A stretch of DNA of 8,904 nt from an uncultured Pseudomonadota bacterium (GTDB lineage: Bacteria; Pseudomonadota; Gammaproteobacteria; Burkholderiales; SG8-41), in the NCBI GenBank assembly GCA_946885605.1, contig CAMPGR010000140.1, forward strand, positions 1 to 8,904, given 5' to 3'. The notes below the pieces were generated by a model. That model was not told the DNA's origin and ran no database searches. It worked only from the letters and a program-made list of their open reading frames with translations. Of this stretch, positions 1 to 6,221 are shown one piece after another (the stretch's first letter is position 1; each line of letters starts with the position of its first letter). The translations under genes were made by a program, and so were the position numbers.

Positions 1-717
1 CGGCAGCGCATTGCCGCGCTTGAGACCGGTACTGGCCAGCGCGCGCAGCCGCCCGGCCTTGATGTGCCCGATCGTCGAGGCGGTGGAGCTGATGTTCATC
101 TGGATCTCGCCCGCGAGTATGGCAGCGGCCGCGGGACCCGCCCCTTTATACGGGACGTGCACGATGTCGGTCCCGGTAACCTTCTTGAAGAGTTCGGCGG
201 CGAGGTGGTTCGAGCTGCCCACGCCGGCCGATCCATGGCGGAGCGCACCGGGCTTCTGCTTGGCCAGAGCGATGAACTCCTTGAGCGTCTTGGCCGCAAC
301 CCCGGGATGCACGACCACGATCTGATCGCTGACGGCAAGTATGACGACGGGCTGCAGGTCTTTTTCGACGCTGAACGGCAGCTCGTAGAGACTCGGATTC
401 GCGGTAAGTTGGGTGTCGAGCGCCAACAACACCGTCTGACCGTCCGGATTTGCGCGGGCGACGATCTCGCTCGCGATGTTGCCGGCGGCACCGGTGCGAT
501 TGTCCACGACCCAGTTCTGGCCCATGGATTCGCTCAGCTTCGGGGCGATGATGCGCGCCGTCGCATCAACACCGCCGCCGGGCGCGAACGGGACGACTAG
601 CCGGACAGGGCGGGTCGGATACGCGGAATCGGCGGCCTGCGCGATGCCGGCGGCGATGCAAAAGCCAAGCAGGGCGATGGCGCTCGTGACGCAACTCGGG
701 CGGATGCGGCTCATCAT
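1..717 (-). CDS. Bug/TctC-family periplasmic solute receptor, 3'-truncated by window edge
   Basis: The frame is open for 239 codons from an ATG at 717 to the left edge, so the C-terminal roughly 80-90 residues of a normal 320-residue receptor are outside. Residues 1-29 form a signal peptide (basic MMSRIRP, hydrophobic core, AQA|AD cleavage-like site). Mature family hallmarks follow: YPTRPVRLVVPFAPGGGVD (33-51) with Asp51 before ATAR, a TGAAGN loop (75-80), GSAGVGSSNH (162-171) and HVPYKGAGP (187-195). Bug proteins are periplasmic binding proteins for carboxylates and related small molecules, some serving tripartite tricarboxylate transporters. No TctA/TctB membrane genes are visible, so this may be an orphan receptor. 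It is the last visible gene of the minus-strand operon, 40 bp after the enolase-superfamily gene. A GAGGAGGAG ribosome binding site lies at 724-732; a second ATG at 714 could also start it. Family assignment is firm; the ligand is unknown. Confidence 0.93.
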   Translation of the reverse strand, partial: MMSRIRPSCVTSAIALLGFCIAAGIAQAADSAYPTRPVRLVVPFAPGGGVDATARIIAPKLSESMGQNWVVDNRTGAAGNIASEIVARANPDGQTVLLALDTQLTANPSLYELPFSVEKDLQPVVILAVSDQIVVVHPGVAAKTLKEFIALAKQKPGALRHGSAGVGSSNHLAAELFKKVTGTDIVHVPYKGAGPAAAAILAGEIQMNISSTASTIGHIKAGRLRALASTGLKRGNALP

Positions 718-723
718 GTCGGT

Positions 724-732
724 CTCCTCCTC
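724..732 (-). promoter_or_regulatory. Ribosome binding site of the left Bug receptor
   Basis: GAGGAGGAG on the minus strand lies 6 nt before the ATG at 717 and 9 nt before the ATG at 714. It supports a start here but does not decide between the tandem ATG codons. It sits in the 40-bp gap after the enolase-superfamily stop, where I see no terminator hairpin, which favours co-transcription. Confidence 0.7.
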
Positions 733-757
733 GTTATGAAAATTTTCGGCTGCCTCA

Positions 758-1867
758 TCAGTGCAGACGATATTTCTCCAGTTTGGTGTCGTCGAGCGTG
801 ACGCCGATGCCCGGCCCTGGCGGCAACGCGAGACTGCCGGAGGAAATATCGAGCCGCGTCGTCGCGACGGTATCGACGACTTTCAGCGGTCCCACGCACT
901 CGAGGCCGGAGAGCACGGCGCGCGAGGAAGCCGCGAGCATGATCTCGGCAAGCGTGCTCGGGTCGAGGCCGAAGCCGTGGCCCATCACGACCGGCAGGCC
1001 TGCGGCTTCCGCCGTGGCGAGCATGCGCGCCGCGCGCAGGATGCCGCCCGCCTGCTTGATGCCGAACTTCACGAAATCCGCCGCATCCGCCTTGATCACG
1101 GCGAGCAGGCTCTCATGGCTGTCGACGGTCTCATCCGCCATGATGGGCACGCCACCCTCGCGGCGGACGCGCGCCATGCCGGCGATGTCGTCCTTGGGCA
1201 CCGGCTGCTCGAAGAGTTGCAGGTCGAAGGGCTTGATCACGCGGCAGAGCTTGAGCGAGGTCTCCGCGTCGTACTGGCAGTTCGCATCGATCCGCAGTTT
1301 CATCGCGCTCCCCACCGCGTCACGCACCGCGGCGATGCGATCGCGGTCGGCCTCCACGCCGCTGCCGACCTTGATTTTCGCGGAGCGGAAATCGGCGTCG
1401 AGCCAGCGCTTCGCTTCCGCCGCGGCTTCGTCCGGGGGCAGCATGCCGATCCAGCCGTTGAACTCGACGCAGTCGTGCACGGCGCCGCCGAGGTAGGTGT
1501 ACATCGGCACGCCAAGGATACGGCATGCGAGATCCACGCACGCCATTTCAATGACCGCTCCCACGCCGGGCTGCGTCGGGGCGAGCCGATCCAGGAGCTC
1601 GACGAGCCGGTGGATGTTCAGCGCGTCCTGACCGACTAGCTCGCGGGCGACTCGCTCGCGCAGTGTAGCGAGGAGGTCCGCGGCGGTATGGGGAGATTTG
1701 GCCGCGGCGGAAGGCTCCGCGCTGCTGATGCCGACGAAGCCATCGGCGGCGGTGAGGCGCACAACGACGCACTTGGTGACGGCCTTGGAAATGCCGCCGC
1801 TCGTGAAGGTGCCAACGAGCGGCATGCCGACGCCGAAGATTTCGACACGTTCTATTCTGGCTTTCAT
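758..1867 (-). CDS. Enolase-superfamily (mandelate racemase/muconate cycloisomerase-like) enzyme
   Basis: This is a 369-residue protein of normal family length: an N-terminal capping domain (about 1-125), then a TIM-like barrel. Visible landmarks are the second-strand KIK (Lys164, Lys166) and metal-ligand candidates Asp194 (RIDAN), Glu220 (LFEQP) and Asp245 (ADET). The 26/25-residue spacing of these three matches muconate-lactonizing enzymes. Members bind Mg2+ or Mn2+ and abstract a proton alpha to a carboxylate, giving racemisation, dehydration or cycloisomerisation. The position expected to hold the second catalytic Lys, 24 residues after Asp245, is Gly269, flanked by Lys267 and Lys271. His297 (MGHGFG) sits at the seventh-strand end. 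The reaction therefore cannot be assigned, and 'muconate cycloisomerase' would be over-annotation. The start at 1867 is preceded by AGGAAGACGAG, 14 bp after the CoA-transferase stop, so they are almost certainly co-transcribed. A linked carboxylate pathway is likely. Confidence 0.88.
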   Translation of the reverse strand: MKARIERVEIFGVGMPLVGTFTSGGISKAVTKCVVVRLTAADGFVGISSAEPSAAAKSPHTAADLLATLRERVARELVGQDALNIHRLVELLDRLAPTQPGVGAVIEMACVDLACRILGVPMYTYLGGAVHDCVEFNGWIGMLPPDEAAAEAKRWLDADFRSAKIKVGSGVEADRDRIAAVRDAVGSAMKLRIDANCQYDAETSLKLCRVIKPFDLQLFEQPVPKDDIAGMARVRREGGVPIMADETVDSHESLLAVIKADAADFVKFGIKQAGGILRAARMLATAEAAGLPVVMGHGFGLDPSTLAEIMLAASSRAVLSGLECVGPLKVVDTVATTRLDISSGSLALPPGPGIGVTLDDTKLEKYRLH

Positions 1868-1881
1868 TCTCGTCTTCCTGG

Positions 1882-3276
1882 TTATTCCATTGCTCTCACA
1901 TCAGGCGCGAAAGCAAGTTCCATTTCAGTGAGCGCCGCAACTTCTTCCGGCGTGAAGCCGGGGGCGACTTCACCCAGCACGAAGCGGTCCTTGTCCCACC
2001 GCAGAAGTGCTAAATCCGTCACGATGTAATCGACGCATGCTTTGCCGGTGAGCGGGTAGGTGCATTGGCGGCGCAGTTTCGGACGGCCCTTGCTGTCGCA
2101 GTGCTCCATGACGATGATGAGGTCGCCGCGGCCGGAGAGGAGATCCATCGCGCCGCCGATGCCGCCGCGCTTGGCGTCCGACGTGCTCCAGTTCGCGACG
2201 TTGCCGTACTGATCGACTTCGTAGGCGCCGAGGATTACCGTGTCGATCCAGCCGCCGCGCGCCATCTCGAACGACGTCACGCTGTCGAAGAACGATGCGC
2301 CGGGCTTGAGCGCGACGAACTGACCCGCCGCGTTGTAGATGTCCGGATCGATTTCCTCGTCGGTGTTGACCATGTGGCCGTAGCCGAGGACGCCGTTCTC
2401 GGCGTGGAGGATCACGTCGCGGCCCTGCAAGTAATTCGAGACCATCGTCGGAATGCCGACGCCGAGGTTCACGTAGGTGCCGTCACGCACGATCCCTGCC
2501 GCCCGCTTGGCAATTCCGGTGCGGGAAAGTGCGGGCTTGCCGTTGTAGAGGCGGGGTTTGTCCGCTGGCCGGCGCTCGGGGCGGCGCCATGCTTTCGCGT
2601 TGGTGGTATCGGTCGTCTTCACCACACGCGACACGAATATGCCGGGCAGGTTGATCATTTCCGGCGGTATGACACCCGGCTCCACGATCTCGTCGACCTC
2701 GACGATAGCGACGCGCGCTGCCTTTGCAAAACTCGGATTGAAATTCTGACTGCCGCCGCGCAGTTGCACGTTGCCGAGGCGATCGGCGCGATAGCCTCTC
2801 AGAAAAGCGTAATCGACGCGGATCGCGTATTCGAGCACGTGCGGCCGGCCGTCGAATTCGCGGATCTCCTTGCCTTCCTCGAGCGCGGTGCCGACGGTGG
2901 TCGGCGAATAGAACGCCGGGATGCCCGCGCCACCGGCGCGGCAGCGCTCGACGAGTATGCCCTGTGGGACCAGCTCGACTTCCATTTTGCCGGCGGCAAT
3001 CTGCTCCTCACTTGCTGTCGGGGTGCCCGCCCGTATCGAGAATGCTGCGACGAGTTTCTTCACCTGGTTGTTCTCGGCAAGAATCTGGCCGCGCGTTGCA
3101 CCCGGGTCGCCGAGCGAGTTGCACACGAGGGTCAGATCTTTCGTTCCCTTGTCGCGCAGCGCAGTGATGAGGCTCGTCGCGAAGCGATGGCCGACACTGA
3201 AGCCCGCAATGGCGATCGTTGCGCCATCCTGAATGTCAACGATCGCCTCTTGCGGAGACGGATAGATCTTGTTCAT
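1882..3276 (-). CDS. Fused two-domain 3-oxoacid-type CoA-transferase (A+B subunits in one chain)
   Basis: This 464-residue protein contains both subunits of a family I CoA-transferase. The A-type half (about 1-235) shows RAGGAGIPAFYSPT (113-126), GNVQLRGGSQNFNPSFAKAA (168-187) and VEVDEIVEPGVIPPE (192-206). A charged linker (about 230-250) leads to the B-type half (about 251-464) with GIVRDGTYVNLGVGIPTMVS (261-280) and the catalytic-Glu motif ENGVLGYG (Glu293). In the family that Glu carries the thioester with CoA during transfer from a donor such as succinyl- or acetyl-CoA to a carboxylate. Bacterial versions are usually two genes; fusion resembles mitochondrial SCOT. The acceptor is unknown. 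It is the first gene of the minus-strand operon and divergent from the thiolase-like gene. The start at 3276 is chosen for the GGAGGAG 7 nt upstream; an in-frame ATG at 3303 lacks this support. The frame stays open upstream to 5076, but that part is antisense to other genes. Confidence 0.93.
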   Translation of the reverse strand: MNKIYPSPQEAIVDIQDGATIAIAGFSVGHRFATSLITALRDKGTKDLTLVCNSLGDPGATRGQILAENNQVKKLVAAFSIRAGTPTASEEQIAAGKMEVELVPQGILVERCRAGGAGIPAFYSPTTVGTALEEGKEIREFDGRPHVLEYAIRVDYAFLRGYRADRLGNVQLRGGSQNFNPSFAKAARVAIVEVDEIVEPGVIPPEMINLPGIFVSRVVKTTDTTNAKAWRRPERRPADKPRLYNGKPALSRTGIAKRAAGIVRDGTYVNLGVGIPTMVSNYLQGRDVILHAENGVLGYGHMVNTDEEIDPDIYNAAGQFVALKPGASFFDSVTSFEMARGGWIDTVILGAYEVDQYGNVANWSTSDAKRGGIGGAMDLLSGRGDLIIVMEHCDSKGRPKLRRQCTYPLTGKACVDYIVTDLALLRWDKDRFVLGEVAPGFTPEEVAALTEMELAFAPDVRAME

Positions 3277-3283
3277 CGCTGTA

Positions 3284-3290
3284 CTCCTCC
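3284..3290 (-). promoter_or_regulatory. Ribosome binding site that fixes the CoA-transferase start
   Basis: GGAGGAG on the minus strand lies 7 nt before the ATG at 3276. It decides this start over the in-frame ATG nine codons upstream (3303), which would place the site inside the coding region. Confidence 0.75.
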
Positions 3291-3321
3291 AATAGAGTGA
3301 CATGCATTTTGCCAGAGCGCC

Positions 3322-3335
3322 GCACCCTTGGGTGC
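3322..3335. repeat. Perfect 6+6 bp inverted repeat, candidate operator
   Basis: GCACCC and GGGTGC flank a 2-bp TT centre. The site lies 46 bp upstream of the CoA-transferase start and 118 bp upstream of the thiolase-like start. It is too short and lacks the T-run expected of a terminator. A position between divergent operons suits a dimeric transcription factor, but a repeat this short can occur by chance in GC-rich DNA. Confidence 0.35.
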
Positions 3336-3453
3336 ACGCCGTGACCGACTGAACTCCACGGTGCGGACTACCCGCGCGCGGCCGCAATGCTTGTATCATT
3401 GAGACCGGCGGTGCGCTGCGGCTGGCCCGTCTCCCCATCGAAAGGAAACAACA

Positions 3454-4620
3454 ATGAGCATCAAAGGCAGAGCCTGCATCGTGGGCGCTTACGAACATCC
3501 TTTGCGGAAGGCGCCGGACAAATCCGTCGCGCAACTGCACGCCGAAGTGGCGAAGGGCGCGCTTGAAGACGCCGGTCTTACCAAGGACGACATCGACGGC
3601 TACTTCTGCGCCGGCGACGCGCCCGGCGCGAACGTCTGGAGCATGGCGAATTACATGAATCTCAGGCTGCGCCATGTGGACTCGACCGACATGGGCGGCT
3701 GCTCGTATCTTATCCACGTCGCGCATGCTGCGCAGGCGATCGCGGCAGGGAAATGCAACATCGCGCTGATCACGCTCGCCGGACGTCCCAACTCGGAGGG
3801 AAGCTCCGGCACGCAGGTGCGCGAACGTGGCGTCAATCTTCCCGACGCTCCGTATGAAATGCCGTACAGCCCGGTGACCGTCAACATGTACGCGATGGCG
3901 GCGATGCGCCACATGCACGAGTTCGGCACGACCAGCGAGCAGCTCGCATGGGTCAAGGTGGCCGCCTCCCACCACGCCCAGCACAATCCCAACGCGATGC
4001 TGCGCAACGTCGTTACGGTCGAGGAGGTGGTGGGGTCGCCGATGATCTCCGATCCGCTGCACCGGCTCGATTGCTGCGTCGTGAGCGACGGCGGCGGGGC
4101 GCTGATCGTGGCGAAGCCGGAAATCGCGCGCAGCCTCAAGCGTCCGATCGTGAAGCTCACCGGCGCCGCCGAGACGACCAAGGGCCAGATGGCCGGGAAC
4201 GTCGACCTCACCTACTCGGGCGCGCTGTGGACAGGGCCGCGAGCGTTCGAGGAGGCCGGCGTGAAGCCCTCGGACATCAAGTACGCGTCGATCTATGACA
4301 GCTTCACCATCACCGTCGTCATGCAGATCGAGGATCTCGGGTTCTGCGGGAAAGGCGAGGGCGGAAAGTTCGTCGCGGACGGCAACCTGATCTCCGGCAG
4401 CGGAAAGCTGCCGTTCAACACCGACGGAGGCGGGCTGTGCAACAACCACCCTGCGAACCGCGGCGGGATGACCAAGGTAATCGAGGCGGTGCGCCAGCTG
4501 CGCGGCGAGGCGCATCCCGCGGTCCAGGTGAAGAACTGCAATCTTGCGCTCGCACACGGCACCGGCGGCTCGCTCGGGCACCGGCACGGATCTGCCACTT
4601 TGATCATGGAAAGGGAGTAA
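3454..4620 (+). CDS. Thiolase-like protein (SCP2/lipid-transfer type), partner of DUF35 protein
   Basis: This 388-residue thiolase-fold protein belongs to the group usually annotated acetyl-CoA acetyltransferase or lipid-transfer protein. Visible landmarks are GGCSYLIHVAHA (81-92) in the usual nucleophile loop, YDSFTITVVMQIEDLGF (281-297), which is typical of this group, and NTDGGGLCNNHPANRGG (322-338) with the conserved active-site His332. The final loop reads AHGTGG (His368) where biosynthetic and degradative thiolases carry the second catalytic Cys. Cys83 may be the acyl-carrying Cys, but ungapped comparison with the C-x-S-G-L thiolase pattern puts it one residue off. A plain thiolase is thus uncertain. 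Known relatives with a DUF35 partner include the steroid retro-aldolase Ltp2-ChsH2 and benzoylsuccinyl-CoA thiolase BbsAB. The DUF35 gene follows after 3 bp, implying an obligate complex. The start has AAGGAAA a few bases upstream. Confidence 0.9.
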   Translation: MSIKGRACIVGAYEHPLRKAPDKSVAQLHAEVAKGALEDAGLTKDDIDGYFCAGDAPGANVWSMANYMNLRLRHVDSTDMGGCSYLIHVAHAAQAIAAGKCNIALITLAGRPNSEGSSGTQVRERGVNLPDAPYEMPYSPVTVNMYAMAAMRHMHEFGTTSEQLAWVKVAASHHAQHNPNAMLRNVVTVEEVVGSPMISDPLHRLDCCVVSDGGGALIVAKPEIARSLKRPIVKLTGAAETTKGQMAGNVDLTYSGALWTGPRAFEEAGVKPSDIKYASIYDSFTITVVMQIEDLGFCGKGEGGKFVADGNLISGSGKLPFNTDGGGLCNNHPANRGGMTKVIEAVRQLRGEAHPAVQVKNCNLALAHGTGGSLGHRHGSATLIMERE

Positions 4621-4623
4621 GCG

Positions 4624-5037
4624 ATGGCCACGCCGTACCAGGAAAGAAAACTGCGCGACACCGTCCTCAATCCCGGTGACCAACCGTATTTCGACGCGGC
4701 CGCTGAAGGCAAGCTCCTGATCAAAAAATGCGCCGATTGCGGGAAGTTCCACCATTACCCGCGCAGCCTGTGCCCGTATTGCTTCAGCGACAAGGTTCAA
4801 TGGGTGCAGGCGAAGGGCACGGGTGAGATCTACACCTACAGCGTCACGCGCCGCGGAACGCCAATTCCCTATTGCATCGCCTACGTCACCCTCGACGAAG
4901 GCGTGCGGATGATGACCAACATCGTGGATTGCGATCTCGACACGATCCGTATCGGGCAGAAGGTGAAGGTCGTGTTCAAGAAGACCGAAGCCGGCATGGC
5001 CGTGCCCGTCTTCGCGCCGATCCAGAGCCCGCAATAA
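4624..5037 (+). CDS. DUF35 OB-fold / zinc-ribbon protein, subunit of thiolase-like complex
   Basis: The 137-residue protein has the standard DUF35 layout: an N-terminal helix region (PGDQPYFDAAAEGKLLIKKC, 17-36), a rubredoxin-like zinc ribbon with Cys36/Cys39 (CADC) and Cys50/Cys53 (CPYC), then an OB-fold (about 60-133) with the typical GTGEIYTYSVTRRG (65-78) and IGQKVKVVFKKTE (110-122). All four zinc ligands are intact. In characterised systems this subunit binds the thiolase-like partner and helps form the acyl-CoA binding channel; alone it is not catalytic. It starts 3 bp after the thiolase-like stop, with GGGAG in the end of that gene as ribosome site, so the two are translationally linked and probably made in equal amounts. 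Length is normal and the family assignment is secure. Confidence 0.92.
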   Translation: MATPYQERKLRDTVLNPGDQPYFDAAAEGKLLIKKCADCGKFHHYPRSLCPYCFSDKVQWVQAKGTGEIYTYSVTRRGTPIPYCIAYVTLDEGVRMMTNIVDCDLDTIRIGQKVKVVFKKTEAGMAVPVFAPIQSPQ

Positions 5038-5049
5038 CGCCCACCATTG

Positions 5050-5079
5050 TTGACGCTGCCAATTCGTGCGGCTCACAAT
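5050..5079 (+). promoter_or_regulatory. Candidate sigma-70 promoter for the exported amidase-like gene
   Basis: TTGACG (5050-5055, five of six consensus bases) and CACAAT (5074-5079, four of six) are separated by 18 bp. They lie in the 76-bp gap after the DUF35 stop, giving a short leader before the ribosome site at 5101. ATTGT (5046-5050) and ACAAT (5075-5079) are inverted around the spacer, and GTTGAC recurs at 5081-5086. This would let the amidase and metal-transport genes be expressed apart from the thiolase-DUF35 pair. No terminator is evident in the gap. Confidence 0.4.
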
Positions 5080-5100
5080 AGTTGACCCGACTCAAGCACT

Positions 5101-5108
5101 GGAGGAGG
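5101..5108 (+). promoter_or_regulatory. Ribosome binding site that fixes the amidase-like start
   Basis: GGAGGAGG lies 5 nt before the ATG at 5114. It decides this start over an in-frame GTG at 5066, and gives a protein that begins directly with a well-formed signal peptide. Confidence 0.8.
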
Positions 5109-5113
5109 TCCCC

Positions 5114-6208
5114 ATGGCAACGCGCACGAAACGGATGATTGCAGTGGGAACGCTCGCCGCGCTCGCCGCGCTCGGCGGCTGGGCTGTGGCGCAGCAAAAG
5201 CCGGCAGCCGGCGGGAAAGTCCATCGACTGGCCGCCACCCTGGAGACGGTGCAATGGGGCTGGCTCGACCCGAAGGAGTCGCCCAAGCTCACCCTGAACT
5301 CGGGCGACACCGTCTCGGTGGAAACGATGATGCATTCGCACGACCAGGTGAAGCCCGGCGTCACGATGGAGAAGCTCATCGAGCTGCGCAAGGCGAACCC
5401 GGGCGGCGGGCCGCACTCGATGACCGGTCCGATATACGTGAACGGCGCCGAGCCGGGCGACGTGATGGAGATACGCATTCACAAGATCGTGCCCAAGCCT
5501 TTCGGCATCAATTTCAATCTGCCGGGCAAGGATTTTCCGACGATCGGCGCGCTCGCCTCCGAGATGCCCGACGGATACGTCAAGTTCTTCACGCTCGACC
5601 CTGAGAAGCGCCGCGCAGAGTTCAAGCCGGGCATCAGCATCGATCTGCAGCCGTTCCCGGGAACGCTCGCGGTTGGCATCGACCCCAAAGATCCCTCACC
5701 GCGCAAGGGCGGGGTCAAGGACGACCCGATGGCGCCGGTCTCGACGCTGCGTCCGTGGAAGAACGGCTCCAACATGGACATCAACGAGCTGCAGGCCGGC
5801 TCGAAGATCTTCATCCCGGTGTTTCTGAAGGGCGCCCTCATCTGGGTCGGCGATTCCCATTGCCGGCAGGGGAACGGCGAGGTCAACTTGACCGCGCTCG
5901 AATGCTCGTACAAGGAGATCGTGCTGCAGCCCATCGTGCACAAGGACATGAAGCTCGAGTGGCCGCGCATCGAGACGAAGACGCATTGGATCACTACCGG
6001 CTTCGACGAGGATCTCGACAAGGCGATGGTCAACGCCACCCGGGAGGCGGTGAATTTCCTGGCCGAGCAGAAGAGGGTCCCGCTCACGCGCTACGAAGCG
6101 TATGCGCTCGTTTCGATGGTGGGCGATTGCCGGGTGTCGCAGGTCGTCGACATCCGCAAGGGCGTGCACTGCATGATCCCGAAGTCGATCTTCACCGCCA
6201 AAAAATAA
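5114..6208 (+). CDS. Exported acetamidase/formamidase-family protein
   Basis: The 364-residue protein opens with a signal peptide (basic MATRTKRM, hydrophobic 9-24, AVA|QQ near 26), so it should act in the periplasm. The rest matches the FmdA/AmdA family: GGPHSMTGPIYVNGAEPGDV (98-117), GSNMDINELQAGSKIFIPVF (218-237) and GALIWVGDSHCRQGNGEV (240-257) with Asp247, His249 and Glu256 in the most conserved segment. Family members hydrolyse short amides to ammonia and the acid; studied ones are mostly cytoplasmic, so export is the odd point. Insert segments such as PKDPSPRKGGVKDDPM (191-206) and a long MHSHDQVKPGVTMEKL stretch (73-88) suggest a subfamily whose substrate may differ. The metal-receptor gene starts 13 bp after its stop. 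The start is set by the ribosome site at 5101. Family is confident; amidase activity and substrate are not shown. Confidence 0.87.
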   Translation: MATRTKRMIAVGTLAALAALGGWAVAQQKPAAGGKVHRLAATLETVQWGWLDPKESPKLTLNSGDTVSVETMMHSHDQVKPGVTMEKLIELRKANPGGGPHSMTGPIYVNGAEPGDVMEIRIHKIVPKPFGINFNLPGKDFPTIGALASEMPDGYVKFFTLDPEKRRAEFKPGISIDLQPFPGTLAVGIDPKDPSPRKGGVKDDPMAPVSTLRPWKNGSNMDINELQAGSKIFIPVFLKGALIWVGDSHCRQGNGEVNLTALECSYKEIVLQPIVHKDMKLEWPRIETKTHWITTGFDEDLDKAMVNATREAVNFLAEQKRVPLTRYEAYALVSMVGDCRVSQVVDIRKGVHCMIPKSIFTAKK

Positions 6209-6221
6209 ACGCTGTGCCGGC

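Larger units (their letters stand above)
3277..3453. promoter_or_regulatory. Divergent intergenic region between the CoA-transferase and thiolase-like genes
   Basis: These 177 bp separate two outward-facing operons, so both promoters should lie here. A TATCAT at 3394-3399 (plus strand) matches the sigma-70 -10 consensus at five of six bases, but I see no convincing -35 at the right spacing. A minus-strand promoter is not clear either. The thiolase-like gene has an AAGGAAA ribosome site at about 3442-3448. An inverted repeat is listed separately. No regulator gene is present in the window. Confidence 0.5.

Noticed and set aside
761..1639. 292-codon plus-strand frame opposite the enolase-superfamily gene
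   Set aside because: Antisense shadow; no motifs, and the opposite strand encodes a full-length enzyme.
758..1867. Naming the enolase-superfamily gene as muconate cycloisomerase or mandelate racemase
   Set aside because: The general acid/base residues do not clearly match either enzyme, so only the superfamily is assigned.
2065..3300. 411-codon plus-strand frame opposite the CoA-transferase
   Set aside because: It lies wholly antisense to a gene with clear family motifs; its translation is rich in Arg, Ala, Asp and Val and shows no domain or ribosome site.
3454..4620. Calling the thiolase-like gene acetyl-CoA acetyltransferase
   Set aside because: The second catalytic Cys is replaced by His and the nucleophile register is uncertain; the DUF35 partner points to a different reaction class.
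3277..5076. Minus-strand frame open for 600 codons upstream of, and in frame with, the CoA-transferase
   Set aside because: It is antisense to the well-supported thiolase-like and DUF35 genes, has low-complexity Arg/His/Val-rich translation with no recognisable domain, and the true start has a GGAGGAG site at 3284-3290. It is a high-GC shadow, not an N-terminal domain.
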